DNA from: Nostoc sp. NMS4
Lineage (GTDB): Bacteria; Cyanobacteriota; Cyanobacteriia; Cyanobacteriales; Nostocaceae
Assembly (NCBI RefSeq): GCF_017115095.1
Contig: NZ_JABXKI010000050.1
Location: forward strand, 1 to 62,353
DNA: 62,353 bases
Direction: 5' to 3'
In this document: in pieces, positions 39,727 through 49,676 of the stretch
How positions within the stretch are numbered: position 1 is the stretch's first letter
How the letters are laid out: every line of letters starts with the position of its first letter
Notes under the pieces: model-generated
Told to the model about the DNA's origin: nothing
Database searches by the model: none
Seen by the model: only the letters and a program-made list of their open reading frames with translations
Made by a program: the position numbers and the translations under genes

Positions 39727-42318
39727 ATGGCAAATATCATTGGAACCAACGGTAATGATACCTTAAATGGTAATACCTCATTCATCATTGACAGCGACGA
39801 TACGATTAATGGTAAAGCAGGTAACGATACGATCACACCTAATTATGGCAACGACACTCTGACTGGTGGCGGTGGCAAGGATAAATTTGTCTGTTTTGAT
39901 TCTGGCTACACCGATACTATCACTGATTTCGGTGGCGTAGGTAAAGGCGTAACTCCCTCAGCAGCAGTCATTGCCGAAGTGGATATCATTAAATTCCAAG
40001 ATGCTGGGTTGACTGCTCAAAATCTGCTCCTGACTCAGAACGGCAGCAATCTGGAAATCACCTTTGAAGATAGTGTGTTAAGTACAAAAGTCATCCTTCA
40101 AAACTTCAAATTAGAAAACCTGGATAATCTGCCAGCAACTTCTTCACGACCTGCTATTGGCAATATCCTGTTTTATGGACAAACCAGCATCGCCGACAGT
40201 TTTGATGTGTTTGATGCCAACTCCACTCAAACAAACCTGTTCAACAAGAACACAGTGACATTTCTCAATGACCTCGACAACAACATTACAGGTTTAGACA
40301 ACTCAAATGATGTGGTGAATGGTCAGGGAGGTAATGACAAAATCGATGGCAAGAGTGGTAATGACCTGCTGCGCGGTGGTACAGGCAATGATACTCTCAT
40401 TGGTGGTGAAGGGGATGATTCCCTCAACGGTGGTACTGGTAACGACCTGTTGTGGGGTGGTGCGGGCAATGACACCCTATTTGGTGGTACAGAAAATGAT
40501 ACCCTTCTTGGTGGTACTGGTGACGATCGCTTGGATGTTGGTTCTTTGATTCTTGATTCTTTAGCAGGAGCAGGCGATCATCTGCTCTCTGGGGACGATG
40601 GCAACGATACTCTCTCTGCCTCAGGCTCCGACAACCGCTACCAAGACACCTATTACTCCTCTGGTAATAACACCCTTAACGGTGGTGCTGGTGACGATCA
40701 CTTGATTGTTAACTTTTCAAAAGGCAATAACTTGCTGAATGGTGGTGAGGGCAACGATACGTTCTCCAAGAACTACAGTGGCAATGATACGATAGATGGA
40801 GGAAAAGGTGACGATTTGTTGTCGTATGAAACCAATGGTTACTATAGTACTAAAGGAATCACTGGAGGAATCACTTCAACTTTCAATGATACTACTAACG
40901 TTGGCTCAATTACCCTAGACACGAATCAGGTTAGCTACAAAAATATCGAACGATTAAACATCATAGGTACATACTACAATGACTTGATTGTGGGGAGCAA
41001 CGGCAACGATACCATAGATGGGGGCTATAGTGGTAATGATACGGCAGATGGAGGTAAAGGTGACGATTTATTGAGGGTTGATGACGACTACAATGCTAAC
41101 GGTGGAATCACTTCGACTTTTAATCCTACTACTAACCAAGGATCAATTACGGCTGGCACGAGACTGGTTAGCTACAAGAATATCGAACGATTAGATATCA
41201 CAGGTACATCCTACGATGACAACATTTTGGGGAACAATGGCAACGATACGCTCGACGCGGGCTATAGTGGCAATGATAGGATAAATGGGGGAATAGGTGA
41301 CGATTTGTTGAGGGTTTATGAGTACAATGCTACCGGGGGAATCACTTCGACTTTCAATCCTACTACTAACCAAGGATCAATTACGGCTGGCACGAGACTG
41401 GTTAGCTACAAGAATATCGAACGATTAGATATTATAGGTACATCCTACGATGACAATATTGTGGGAAACAATGGCAATGATACGCTTTCCGGGGGAAGTG
41501 CTGGGAATGATACGATAGATGGGGGCGCAGGTGACGATTTGTTGTCCTATAGCTCCAATGCCGGGGACTCAATAACTTCGACTTTCGATGCTACCACTAA
41601 TACTGGGTTAATTACGGTGGGCGGGGATGGGGTTAGCTACAAGAATATCGAACGATTATATATCGGAGGTTTATTCGGCAATGACAACATTGTAGGGAGC
41701 AATGGCAACGATACGATAATAGGAAACGCTGTATATTCTCCGGTGACTTCCATTTATGAGAGTAGGTTTATTAATGGCAATGAAACAATAGATGGGGGTG
41801 CAGGTGACGATTTGTTGATCGTCAATGACAGCGATGGTGACTATGTAATCACTTCAACTTTCAATGCCACCACTAACCAAGGATCGATTACATCTGGCAC
41901 GAATCAGATTAGCTACAAGAATATCGAACGATTAGATATCACAGGTACATCCTACAATGACATCCTAACAGGTGGCAACGGTAATGATACCCTCAATGGT
42001 GGTGGTGGTACTGATACCTTTGCTTTTAATAGTTTCAATGAAGGCATTGATAGACTTGATGACTTCAACACTACTAATGAACTGATTCGGGTGTCGATTG
42101 CTGGTTTTGGTGGCGGGTTATCACCAGGTTCACTTTCAGCTAATCAGTTTACGATTGGAGCATCTGCAACTACTAGCACTCAGCGATTTATTTACAACGA
42201 TGTTACAGGTGCATTGTTCTTTGACCAAGACGGCAGTGCGAGTTTCTTTACTCAGATACAATTTGCACAATTATCTCCTGGGTCGTCACTAACCAAAAAT
42301 AATTTTGTGGTTGTCTAA
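39727..42318 (+). CDS. RTX/hemolysin-type calcium-binding repeat protein
   Basis: Many GGxGxDxLxGGxGNDTL nonapeptides plus a repeated TSTFNxTTNxGSIT...VSYKNIERLDIxG module. Confidence 0.93.
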   Translation: MANIIGTNGNDTLNGNTSFIIDSDDTINGKAGNDTITPNYGNDTLTGGGGKDKFVCFDSGYTDTITDFGGVGKGVTPSAAVIAEVDIIKFQDAGLTAQNLLLTQNGSNLEITFEDSVLSTKVILQNFKLENLDNLPATSSRPAIGNILFYGQTSIADSFDVFDANSTQTNLFNKNTVTFLNDLDNNITGLDNSNDVVNGQGGNDKIDGKSGNDLLRGGTGNDTLIGGEGDDSLNGGTGNDLLWGGAGNDTLFGGTENDTLLGGTGDDRLDVGSLILDSLAGAGDHLLSGDDGNDTLSASGSDNRYQDTYYSSGNNTLNGGAGDDHLIVNFSKGNNLLNGGEGNDTFSKNYSGNDTIDGGKGDDLLSYETNGYYSTKGITGGITSTFNDTTNVGSITLDTNQVSYKNIERLNIIGTYYNDLIVGSNGNDTIDGGYSGNDTADGGKGDDLLRVDDDYNANGGITSTFNPTTNQGSITAGTRLVSYKNIERLDITGTSYDDNILGNNGNDTLDAGYSGNDRINGGIGDDLLRVYEYNATGGITSTFNPTTNQGSITAGTRLVSYKNIERLDIIGTSYDDNIVGNNGNDTLSGGSAGNDTIDGGAGDDLLSYSSNAGDSITSTFDATTNTGLITVGGDGVSYKNIERLYIGGLFGNDNIVGSNGNDTIIGNAVYSPVTSIYESRFINGNETIDGGAGDDLLIVNDSDGDYVITSTFNATTNQGSITSGTNQISYKNIERLDITGTSYNDILTGGNGNDTLNGGGGTDTFAFNSFNEGIDRLDDFNTTNELIRVSIAGFGGGLSPGSLSANQFTIGASATTSTQRFIYNDVTGALFFDQDGSASFFTQIQFAQLSPGSSLTKNNFVVV

Positions 42319-42641
42319 CCGTGATTAGCACTCTATCACTCTAAGTAGAGAAAATAGGAAATGGTCGGATTGCGAGGTGTCTAAAATAGCAACTTGCATC
42401 CGATTGATCAATGCAATTATACGCGCTTCGGGACAGGCTTCGCTTAGTGCAATGACATATCGTAAGTGATTAGACGAGCATGATCTGATTCGCTGTTCAC
42501 TCAAAACTGCCGATTTCTGTCTTCCATAAATTACCTTGATGACGATCGCATTTTTTGATCGAGCAGCAAATGCCATTAAATACTGAAGTCTGCTTGAAGA
42601 GATAGGATTTATTAGAAGAGCATAATTTTAGGAGTAAACCT

Positions 42642-43262
42642 CTGTCTTTACAAGCTATCACTGTTCCCACAGCCACTTCTCAACCCCCCACAGGCTTAAT
42701 TGTGACTTTGCATGGTTGGGGTGCTAACGCTGAAGATGTAGCATCTTTATTACCCTTGCTCAATTTACCTAATTACCAGTTTGTATTGCCTAATGCACCT
42801 TATCCTTATCCCTATTCCCCTATAGGGAGGGCATGGTATGACCTGCGGGTGGAAAATATGTATGAAGGATTGCCAGAAAGTCGGCAACTGCTAACAGATT
42901 TCTTGGAATCTTTAGAAAGTACCACTGGCGTACCTTTGTCACGTACCATCTTAAGTGGATTTTCTCAAGGAGGAGCAATGACTTTAGATGTCGGCTCAAA
43001 ATTGCCCCTAGCAGGTTTAGTTGTGATGAGCGGGTATTTACATCCTGACGCAATCACAGCAGCTAAAAGCGGGATTCCACCAACTTTAATCACTCACGGT
43101 AGATATGATGAAGTTGTGCCCCTAAAAGCTGCTTTGAAGGCACAGGAAACTCTCAAGTCTCTAGGAGTGGCGGTAGAATACCACGAATTTGATATGGGGC
43201 ATGAAATAGATCCACAAACCTTAGAGGTGCTACGAAATTTCGTTGTAAATACAATTGCTTAG
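42642..43262 (+). CDS. phospholipase/carboxylesterase, alpha/beta hydrolase, probable CTG start
   Basis: LIVTLHGWGANAEDV, LSGFSQGGAMTLDVG, THGRYDEVVPL, DMGHEI; frame open from 42606 with AGGAG at 42630-42634. Confidence 0.85.
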   Translation: MSLQAITVPTATSQPPTGLIVTLHGWGANAEDVASLLPLLNLPNYQFVLPNAPYPYPYSPIGRAWYDLRVENMYEGLPESRQLLTDFLESLESTTGVPLSRTILSGFSQGGAMTLDVGSKLPLAGLVVMSGYLHPDAITAAKSGIPPTLITHGRYDEVVPLKAALKAQETLKSLGVAVEYHEFDMGHEIDPQTLEVLRNFVVNTIA

Positions 43263-43416
43263 TCAGCATTACGAATTTTTTATAAATTCTGGTAAAAATT
43301 CTGACAATTTTCACGAAATTAATGACATCTAATGAGTAATATATATTGGGTGGTTGCGTTCAGCGCAACTTAACCCATGCTGAAGGCGAGTGCTGCATAA
43401 GGGAGGGGCAAGTATT

Positions 43417-43629
43417 ATGACAACTCTAAGCATTTCCCAAAAAGAAATTGCTGCCATGAGTGCAGTAGAAGTAGAAGAACTAGCTACACGTCTGGAACTG
43501 GATAATTATAGCAATGCTTTTGAGGGTTTAAATGATTGGCATTTATTGCGAGCGATCGCATTTCAGCGCCCAGAGTTAGTTGAACCCTACATCTACCTCT
43601 TAGACTTGGAACCCTATGATGAAGCGTAG
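43417..43629 (+). CDS. small conserved cyanobacterial protein, DUF2555-like
   Basis: MTTLSISQKEIAAMSAVEVEELATRLELDNYSNAFEGLNDWHLLRAIAFQRPELVEPYIYLLDLEPYDEA, family recalled. Confidence 0.6.
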   Translation: MTTLSISQKEIAAMSAVEVEELATRLELDNYSNAFEGLNDWHLLRAIAFQRPELVEPYIYLLDLEPYDEA

Positions 43630-43715
43630 TTGAGAGTTAGGAGTTAAGAGTTAAGAATTAGGATTTATAACTATTTAGTACTAATTTTTGTAACTACTCA
43701 CTCCTAACTTTTACC

Positions 43716-44933
43716 ATGACTAATCCAAAATTGAACAGGGTTCTCATTGGTGTAGGTGGCGGTATCGCCGCCTACAAAATCTGTGAACTAGTTTCGACGC
43801 TGTTTAAAACTGGGGTGGAAGTCCGAGTCATTCTCACCGGTTCGGCGCAAAAATTTATCACACCTCTGACTTTAGCCACTCTATCTCGTCATCCCGCCTA
43901 CACAGATGATGATTTTTGGCAAGCAAATCACTCCCGTCCGTTACATATTGAGTTGGGTGAATGGGCAGATGTGATGGTAATTGCCCCTTTGACAGCAAAT
44001 ACATTAGCAAAGTTAGCCTACGGAATGGCGGATAATTTACTCACAAATACCGTGCTGGCTTCTACTTGTCCCGTGCTGTTAGCGCCCGCAATGAATACAG
44101 ATATGTGGGAACAGCAATCGGTGCAGCGAAATTGGCAACAGCTATTGACAGATAGCCGATATCATGGAATGAGTACAGCATCAGGTTTATTAGCGTGCGA
44201 TCGCATCGGTGCTGGTAGATTAGCAGAACCTCCAGAAATATTCGCTCACATTCTATCGTTATTACACACTCAAGGCAAACGAGATTTAGTCGGTAAACGA
44301 GTGTTAATTAGCGCTGGGGGAACACGAGAGTATCTTGACCCAGTGAGGTTTATTGGTAATCCTTCCACAGGTAAGATGGGATTAGCTTTAGCGCAAGCCG
44401 CACTTCACCGAGGCGCAAAGGTTACTCTGGTACATGGCCCAGCCCATTGGGATGTACCATTGGGAGTAGAAGCGATTCCTGTTGTGAGTGCCGAGCAAAT
44501 GCAGCACGTCATGGTGGAATGTTCACCCAAGGCTGATATCATAGTCATGTCGGCGGCTGTGGCCGATGTCAAGCCACGAGATTATAGTATAGAAAAATTA
44601 CCCAAGCGATCGCTCCCCCAAGCTTTACCCCTAGAACCAGTACCGGATATAGTCGCCCAGTTAGCAAAACTCAAACAGCCGCATCAAATATTAATTGGTT
44701 TTGCTGCACAAACTGGGGATATTGTCAAGCCAGCCTTAGAAAAGTTACATAATAAAAAATTGGATGTGATTGTTGCCAATCCCATCGATCAACCTGATAG
44801 TGGTTTTGGGAGCGATCGCAATCAAGCGATATTTTTAGATAGTCAGGAAAATCAGGCAGAAATTGCCCCTTGTTCTAAATTAGAAATGGCGCATCAATTA
44901 TTTGATCATCTTTCCAGATTCCCAAACCGATGA
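43716..44933 (+). CDS. coaBC: bifunctional phosphopantothenoylcysteine decarboxylase/synthase
   Basis: [50 protein letters not shown]. Confidence 0.95.
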   Translation: MTNPKLNRVLIGVGGGIAAYKICELVSTLFKTGVEVRVILTGSAQKFITPLTLATLSRHPAYTDDDFWQANHSRPLHIELGEWADVMVIAPLTANTLAKLAYGMADNLLTNTVLASTCPVLLAPAMNTDMWEQQSVQRNWQQLLTDSRYHGMSTASGLLACDRIGAGRLAEPPEIFAHILSLLHTQGKRDLVGKRVLISAGGTREYLDPVRFIGNPSTGKMGLALAQAALHRGAKVTLVHGPAHWDVPLGVEAIPVVSAEQMQHVMVECSPKADIIVMSAAVADVKPRDYSIEKLPKRSLPQALPLEPVPDIVAQLAKLKQPHQILIGFAAQTGDIVKPALEKLHNKKLDVIVANPIDQPDSGFGSDRNQAIFLDSQENQAEIAPCSKLEMAHQLFDHLSRFPNR

Positions 44934-45700
44934 GACAACTAACAATCGAATCCCCATCCACCTGGCGTTTGATCCCAATGATTCAGACATCGGGAGCAGT
45001 GCAAATGGCGATCGATGCTTGGTTGTTCAACCAATGTGAAAAGGGACAGCACCCGCCTACCCTACGTTTTTATACCTGGTGTCCATACACTCTCTCCTTG
45101 GGACATTTACAAAAACAATGGCCTACCCAATGGCATAATCTGATTTATCAGGGACAGGCGCTCGATTTAGTTCGTCGCCCAACGGGAGGTAGAGCGGTTC
45201 TCCACCAAGGGGACTTAACCTACGCCCTGATTACCTCAGCTAGTACTGGAAAAAGTTGGGGTATTTATGAAAAAATCTGTAACTTTTTGATTCAAGGCTG
45301 GCAAACCTTGGGTATTGAGTTAAATTATGGTTCTGCTGGACGGGGTTACATTCATAATCCCAGTTGCTTCAACACAGCAACAGCAGCTGACTTGGTTACA
45401 GCCGATGGAAGTAAATTTATTGGTAGCGCTCAACGTAAGGGGAGAGATACCATTCTTCAACATGGCTCGATGATTTTGTCTACAGACAAAGATTTATTTC
45501 AGGAAATCTTTGAACAATCGGCTCCGTGGAATACCTCACTTTGCAACACACACCAAGAGGATGGCTGGATTCTCAAGATTGTGGATACATTGACAGAGAC
45601 AGCAAAACAGTACTTTGGCATAGAACTAGTTACCCAACCATTCACCGATTTAGAATGGCAAGATATCCTCAAATTGCGATCGCTTTATGAAGTGCGTTAG
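44930..45700 (+). CDS. lipoate-protein ligase A family protein
   Basis: [57 protein letters not shown] overlap with coaBC. Confidence 0.88.
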   Translation: MRQLTIESPSTWRLIPMIQTSGAVQMAIDAWLFNQCEKGQHPPTLRFYTWCPYTLSLGHLQKQWPTQWHNLIYQGQALDLVRRPTGGRAVLHQGDLTYALITSASTGKSWGIYEKICNFLIQGWQTLGIELNYGSAGRGYIHNPSCFNTATAADLVTADGSKFIGSAQRKGRDTILQHGSMILSTDKDLFQEIFEQSAPWNTSLCNTHQEDGWILKIVDTLTETAKQYFGIELVTQPFTDLEWQDILKLRSLYEVR

Positions 45701-45762
45701 CGTCGCTCATCGTAGGTATCGTCTATTGTGAAACTTGAGGTTATTTAGTCAAAAACGAATAT

Positions 45763-45893
45763 ATATCAATACGGTTCAGTTAAGGCTAAAACTCTGTTAT
45801 CCAAGTCATTTTTTTAACGAACCGCAGAGGCGCAGAGGACGCAGAGAGAAGAAAGAGAAGGAAAAAATTGCTTAACTGAACTGTATTGATATA
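45763..45893. mobile_element. MITE-like inverted-repeat element (family E)
   Basis: tatatcaatacggttcagttaag ... cttaactgaactgtattgatata. Confidence 0.8.
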
Positions 45894-45897
45894 CATA

Positions 45898-45996
45898 CCA
45901 GTCCTAAATCATTTGTGAATAATAATATCCCCGACTTCGTAAAAGTTGTCGGGGATCTGAGTCTCTCGATTTTCACAACTCATTTAGGATTGCTAT
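45898..45996. mobile_element. MITE-like palindromic element, family A copy 2
   Basis: cagtcctaaatcatttgtga...atccccgacttcgtaaaagttgtcggggat...tcacaactcatttaggattgct. Confidence 0.8.
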
Positions 45997-46217
45997 AGGT
46001 CAGGTTTAGTTAAGGCTAGCAATAGTTTGTCTACTGCGCCAAGCTGAAATCTGCTGTAAGTAGAACTATTACAAGTTCGACTTGCACGAATACTTGGGTT
46101 GGGATAGCCTACGCTAAACCGGATAATTTGGGCAGATGACAGGCGACGTTATAAATTAATAGTGTATCTGCAATACCGGACTTGTTCTGGCTCAGTTTCA
46201 ATAGCAAAGGTTTGGAG

Positions 46218-47699
46218 ATGTTTACTTTATCAGAAACTTCTATCCTGGCGGCAATCCTACTGGTAGCTTTAGGCATTTTAGGCTGGGGCTTTTATCGCGC
46301 CAGACCTTTTGGTAAGCTGGGAATCTTAGCCTGGTTACAGTCGGTGGTGTTGATGACTCCCTGGCTCCTGTTTTTTGGATTGTTTGCCGCAGGGATTTAC
46401 ATCAATATAGCGGGTATATTGTTATTAGTTGTGACTTCCGCCGTCTTGTACATCTTTTTGGGCAGACAGTTACGCACAGAGGGGCAAGATGCCATCCTCA
46501 AGCAACGCGCAACCGAAAGAATCGCTGCTGCTTCGTTAATTGAAGCAAATTCTCCACAATTAGCAGTCGCGGAACTGAAAGCGGAGATCCCACCAATACC
46601 AGAAGATGACTTGAATGCAATTAAAGGTATTTTTGGTATCGATACATTTTTTGCCACAGAAACCATCGCCTACCAAGATGGAGCCATTTTTAAAGGCAAT
46701 TTGCGGGGAGAACCAGAAGAGGTTCACAACCGTCTAACTGCAAGTTTACAACAACGCCTTAGCGATCGCTATCGTCTGTTTTTAGTGGAAAACATAGACG
46801 GTAAACCTGTGGTAATTGTCCTACCAAGCCGCAACGATCCCAAGCCGATGTTGCGATCGCAAAAAGCTTTTGCAGGTATTCTGTTAATAGCAACTATTGC
46901 CACAAATCTAGAAGCTGCGAGTTTATTGCTGAATTTTGATTTCTTTGGCAATCCAGGACGATTCACAGAAGCTTTGCCCATCGGTGCTGGGATATTTTCG
47001 ATTTTAGTAGCTCATGAAATTGGTCATTGGTTACTTGCCCAGCGTCATCAAATTCGCCTTAGCTGGCCGTTCTTTCTACCCGCAGTCCAAATTGGCTCTT
47101 TTGGTGCAATTACCCGTTTTGAGTCTCTATTGCCCAACCGTAAGGTATTATTTGATATCGCTTTGGCAGGGCCAGCCGCAGGTGGTATTGTCTCTTTGTT
47201 AATGCTGGTGACAGGCTTGCTGCTTTCTAGTCCAGGTAGTTTATTTCAATTGCCCAATCAATTTTTCCAAGGGTCGATTTTAGTGGGAAGTTTGGCGCGA
47301 GTTGTCCTTGGTTCGGCGTTGCAATCGCCCCTGGTAAGTGTTCATCCTTTAGTAGTGATTGGTTGGCTGGGCTTAGTAATTACCGCTTTGAACTTAATGC
47401 CGGCAGGACAACTAGATGGTGGGCGAATTGTTCAAGCGATTTATGGACGCAAAACCGCAGGACGAGCAACGATCGCAACTCTAATTTTACTAGCAGTAGT
47501 GTCTCTTGGTAATATGATTGCCATGTACTGGGCGATCGTCATTTTCTTCTTGCAACGCGATCAAGAACGCCCCAGTTTGAATGAGGTTACTGAACCCGAT
47601 GATGCTAGAGCCGCTTTGGGGCTTTTGGCTTTATTCTTGATGATTACTACACTACTACCCCTAACTCCGGGCTTGGCTGGGCGTTTGGGAATAGGATAG
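46218..47699 (+). CDS. site-2 protease (M50) family membrane metalloprotease
   Basis: LVAHEIGHWLLAQRH zinc motif; LNLMPAGQLDGGRIVQAIYG. Confidence 0.92.
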   Translation: MFTLSETSILAAILLVALGILGWGFYRARPFGKLGILAWLQSVVLMTPWLLFFGLFAAGIYINIAGILLLVVTSAVLYIFLGRQLRTEGQDAILKQRATERIAAASLIEANSPQLAVAELKAEIPPIPEDDLNAIKGIFGIDTFFATETIAYQDGAIFKGNLRGEPEEVHNRLTASLQQRLSDRYRLFLVENIDGKPVVIVLPSRNDPKPMLRSQKAFAGILLIATIATNLEAASLLLNFDFFGNPGRFTEALPIGAGIFSILVAHEIGHWLLAQRHQIRLSWPFFLPAVQIGSFGAITRFESLLPNRKVLFDIALAGPAAGGIVSLLMLVTGLLLSSPGSLFQLPNQFFQGSILVGSLARVVLGSALQSPLVSVHPLVVIGWLGLVITALNLMPAGQLDGGRIVQAIYGRKTAGRATIATLILLAVVSLGNMIAMYWAIVIFFLQRDQERPSLNEVTEPDDARAALGLLALFLMITTLLPLTPGLAGRLGIG

Positions 47700-47704
47700 T
47701 GTTT

Positions 47705-47881
47705 ATGGAGCTTACACCCAAACAAGCAATATCCGCAATTCGGGTGTGCGCCCAACTTACCAGAGTTTATAAACGAATAGACCTTGTAAGATTAGATGAG
47801 CGTACCAGAAATATTTATATCTTGGCGAATAATTCAATCGAAGCTGAGGTAACACCAACTGGAGAAATTCTTTGGTTATGA
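47705..47881 (+). CDS. small cyanobacterial protein, DUF6888-like
   Basis: MELTPKQAISAIRVCAQLTRVYKRIDLVRLDERTRNIYILANNSIEAEVTPTGEILWL; ATGA overlap with the next gene. Confidence 0.6.
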   Translation: MELTPKQAISAIRVCAQLTRVYKRIDLVRLDERTRNIYILANNSIEAEVTPTGEILWL

Positions 47882-48069
47882 CAAAACCTAACTTTCAACA
47901 AATGCCTTTAGAGCAGCTAAGAGTTTATATTTTGGAGCATCGCAACGACGATGAAGCATTCCATATCTATATTGACAGAAGACGTGCCCAATCTCCAAAT
48001 CAGATGCCAATGACTATTGAGGAAGCGGAGGCGGAATTACAGAGACGCTTTGGACAGCAAGCGAGTTAA
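47878..48069 (+). CDS. small cyanobacterial protein, DUF6887-like
   Basis: MTKPNFQQMPLEQLRVYILEHRNDDEAFHIYIDRRRA; translationally coupled to the preceding ORF. Confidence 0.6.
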   Translation: MTKPNFQQMPLEQLRVYILEHRNDDEAFHIYIDRRRAQSPNQMPMTIEEAEAELQRRFGQQAS

Positions 48070-48075
48070 AATAAT

Positions 48076-48182
48076 TCGTAATTCGTAATTCGTAATGACG
48101 CGACGCTCGAAGACTCGCTACCGCTCCGCTATCGATGACTCGCTACCGCTTCGCTATCGCGGACTCGCTAACGTAATTCGTA
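48076..48182. repeat. composite heptamer and gactcgctaccgct-type repeat cluster
   Basis: gtaattcgtaattcgtaatgacgcgacgctcgaagactcgctaccgct...; related block at 56445-56600. Confidence 0.85.
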
Positions 48183-48363
48183 ACTTGCTGCTTGTTAGGG
48201 AACTTCAAGAATTAATTGGATATTTTTTTATTTGGAAGTCCCTTAGTTGATCTTCACTTAAACCTAAAGAATTTGTGAAAAACCCACGACAGATTCTTAA
48301 GTGATTGTCGGTGAACTTTCACTGCAATTAAGCGATTTGTTCACCGACAGTTTATTATGAAAA

Positions 48364-49626
48364 TTAACCGAACGGTTTCCAACCTGCGAGCAAATTTGGG
48401 TAACTTGTTGGTGTGGGGAAAATTTTCTGGAAGCCAGTTTGACGTTCTTGAGGCTTTTCTTTGCTTATATTCCAGAGGGATTCATAGAAAAAGAAAGAGA
48501 CTCCAGCAAAATTGCGATCGCGGATTTTTTGTACTTGTGTCTGAAGCTGCTGCATGGATACAGTTTTGTTTTTCAACCCAGCCAAAATACCCACACTCAC
48601 AGGAATATGCCTCTTGGCTGCTTTCACTTCTGGATACTCTAATTCCCTAACAAAAACATTCAAATCATCCCGATATATCTGCAAAACTAAGTCTTCAACA
48701 ATTCCCAGCCGTTCCCACTTTTGCCAGTCTGCTAAAAAGAAGTCATAAGAAAAACGTTGAGGATTAGGAGCAATGGAAACCAGACAATCTTTTTTAGTAG
48801 CTTTAATAGTTTTGAAAACCCGTTTCATAAACTCGGTGATTTTGTTAGCTCTCCAACTTACCCATTCTGGATCTTTAAAGTTTTTGGAGGGAGCTTTACC
48901 ACGGTGTTCTTTTTTGTAAAGTGCCACTGTATAGGCATCATATCCTAATTCTGATGGTAAGCCAAAATGGTCATCAAATTGAATCCCATCAATATTATAA
49001 TTTCTGACAATTTCAACGATTAAATCTTGGATAAACTGTTGTACTTCTGGACGAAAAGGATTTAGCCAAACGCGATTATCATTCCCATCTTTGACAATCC
49101 GCGTCCCATCGCGGCGGTTAGTGAGCCATTGGGGACGATTTTTAGCTAATAGAGAATCTGCTGGTGCCATGAAGCCAAATTCAAACCAGGGAATCACCGT
49201 TAACCGTTTTTGATGTCCCACATCCACAATCTCTTTGAGGATATCTCGCCCTTGCAATCCGGGTGTGGGATCGAGCGATCGCCCGATAACTTTTTGGGCG
49301 ACTTTGCTAGGATACAATGTATACCCCCAATTCCAAACCGCCGGATATATGGTGTTAAAATGGAGTTCGTCAAGGCGTTGCAAAGATCCCTTGAGGCGAT
49401 CGCGCTCAAATAAGACATCACTATCAATATTTGTTAACCACACTCCCCTTAACTCAGATGCGATAGTTGAGGGTAGATTTATTTGAGCGTTCAATGGGAA
49501 CGACAACATCACCGTAGCGATCGCACTTAAGGTAAGCATAACGACAAACAAAAAATACTTTCTACTTTGGCGAATATTCCACCAAAAAGGAAACTCAACA
49601 CACCACTTTACAAACCTTTTCATCAT
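48364..49626 (-). CDS. family 10-like glycosyl hydrolase
   Basis: ELRGVWLTNIDSDVLF, NTIYPAVWNWGYTLYPS, NIDGIQFDDHFGLP. Confidence 0.88.
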   Translation of the reverse strand: MMKRFVKWCVEFPFWWNIRQSRKYFLFVVMLTLSAIATVMLSFPLNAQINLPSTIASELRGVWLTNIDSDVLFERDRLKGSLQRLDELHFNTIYPAVWNWGYTLYPSKVAQKVIGRSLDPTPGLQGRDILKEIVDVGHQKRLTVIPWFEFGFMAPADSLLAKNRPQWLTNRRDGTRIVKDGNDNRVWLNPFRPEVQQFIQDLIVEIVRNYNIDGIQFDDHFGLPSELGYDAYTVALYKKEHRGKAPSKNFKDPEWVSWRANKITEFMKRVFKTIKATKKDCLVSIAPNPQRFSYDFFLADWQKWERLGIVEDLVLQIYRDDLNVFVRELEYPEVKAAKRHIPVSVGILAGLKNKTVSMQQLQTQVQKIRDRNFAGVSFFFYESLWNISKEKPQERQTGFQKIFPTPTSYPNLLAGWKPFG

Positions 49627-49676
49627 TATTTAAAATGTCTGTCTTACTGAAGGAAACATCGGTATAATAACTAATA

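Noticed and set aside
42325-42576. 83-aa minus-strand ORF after the RTX gene
   Set aside because: No recognisable motif and unlikely composition. May be chance or a degraded gene.
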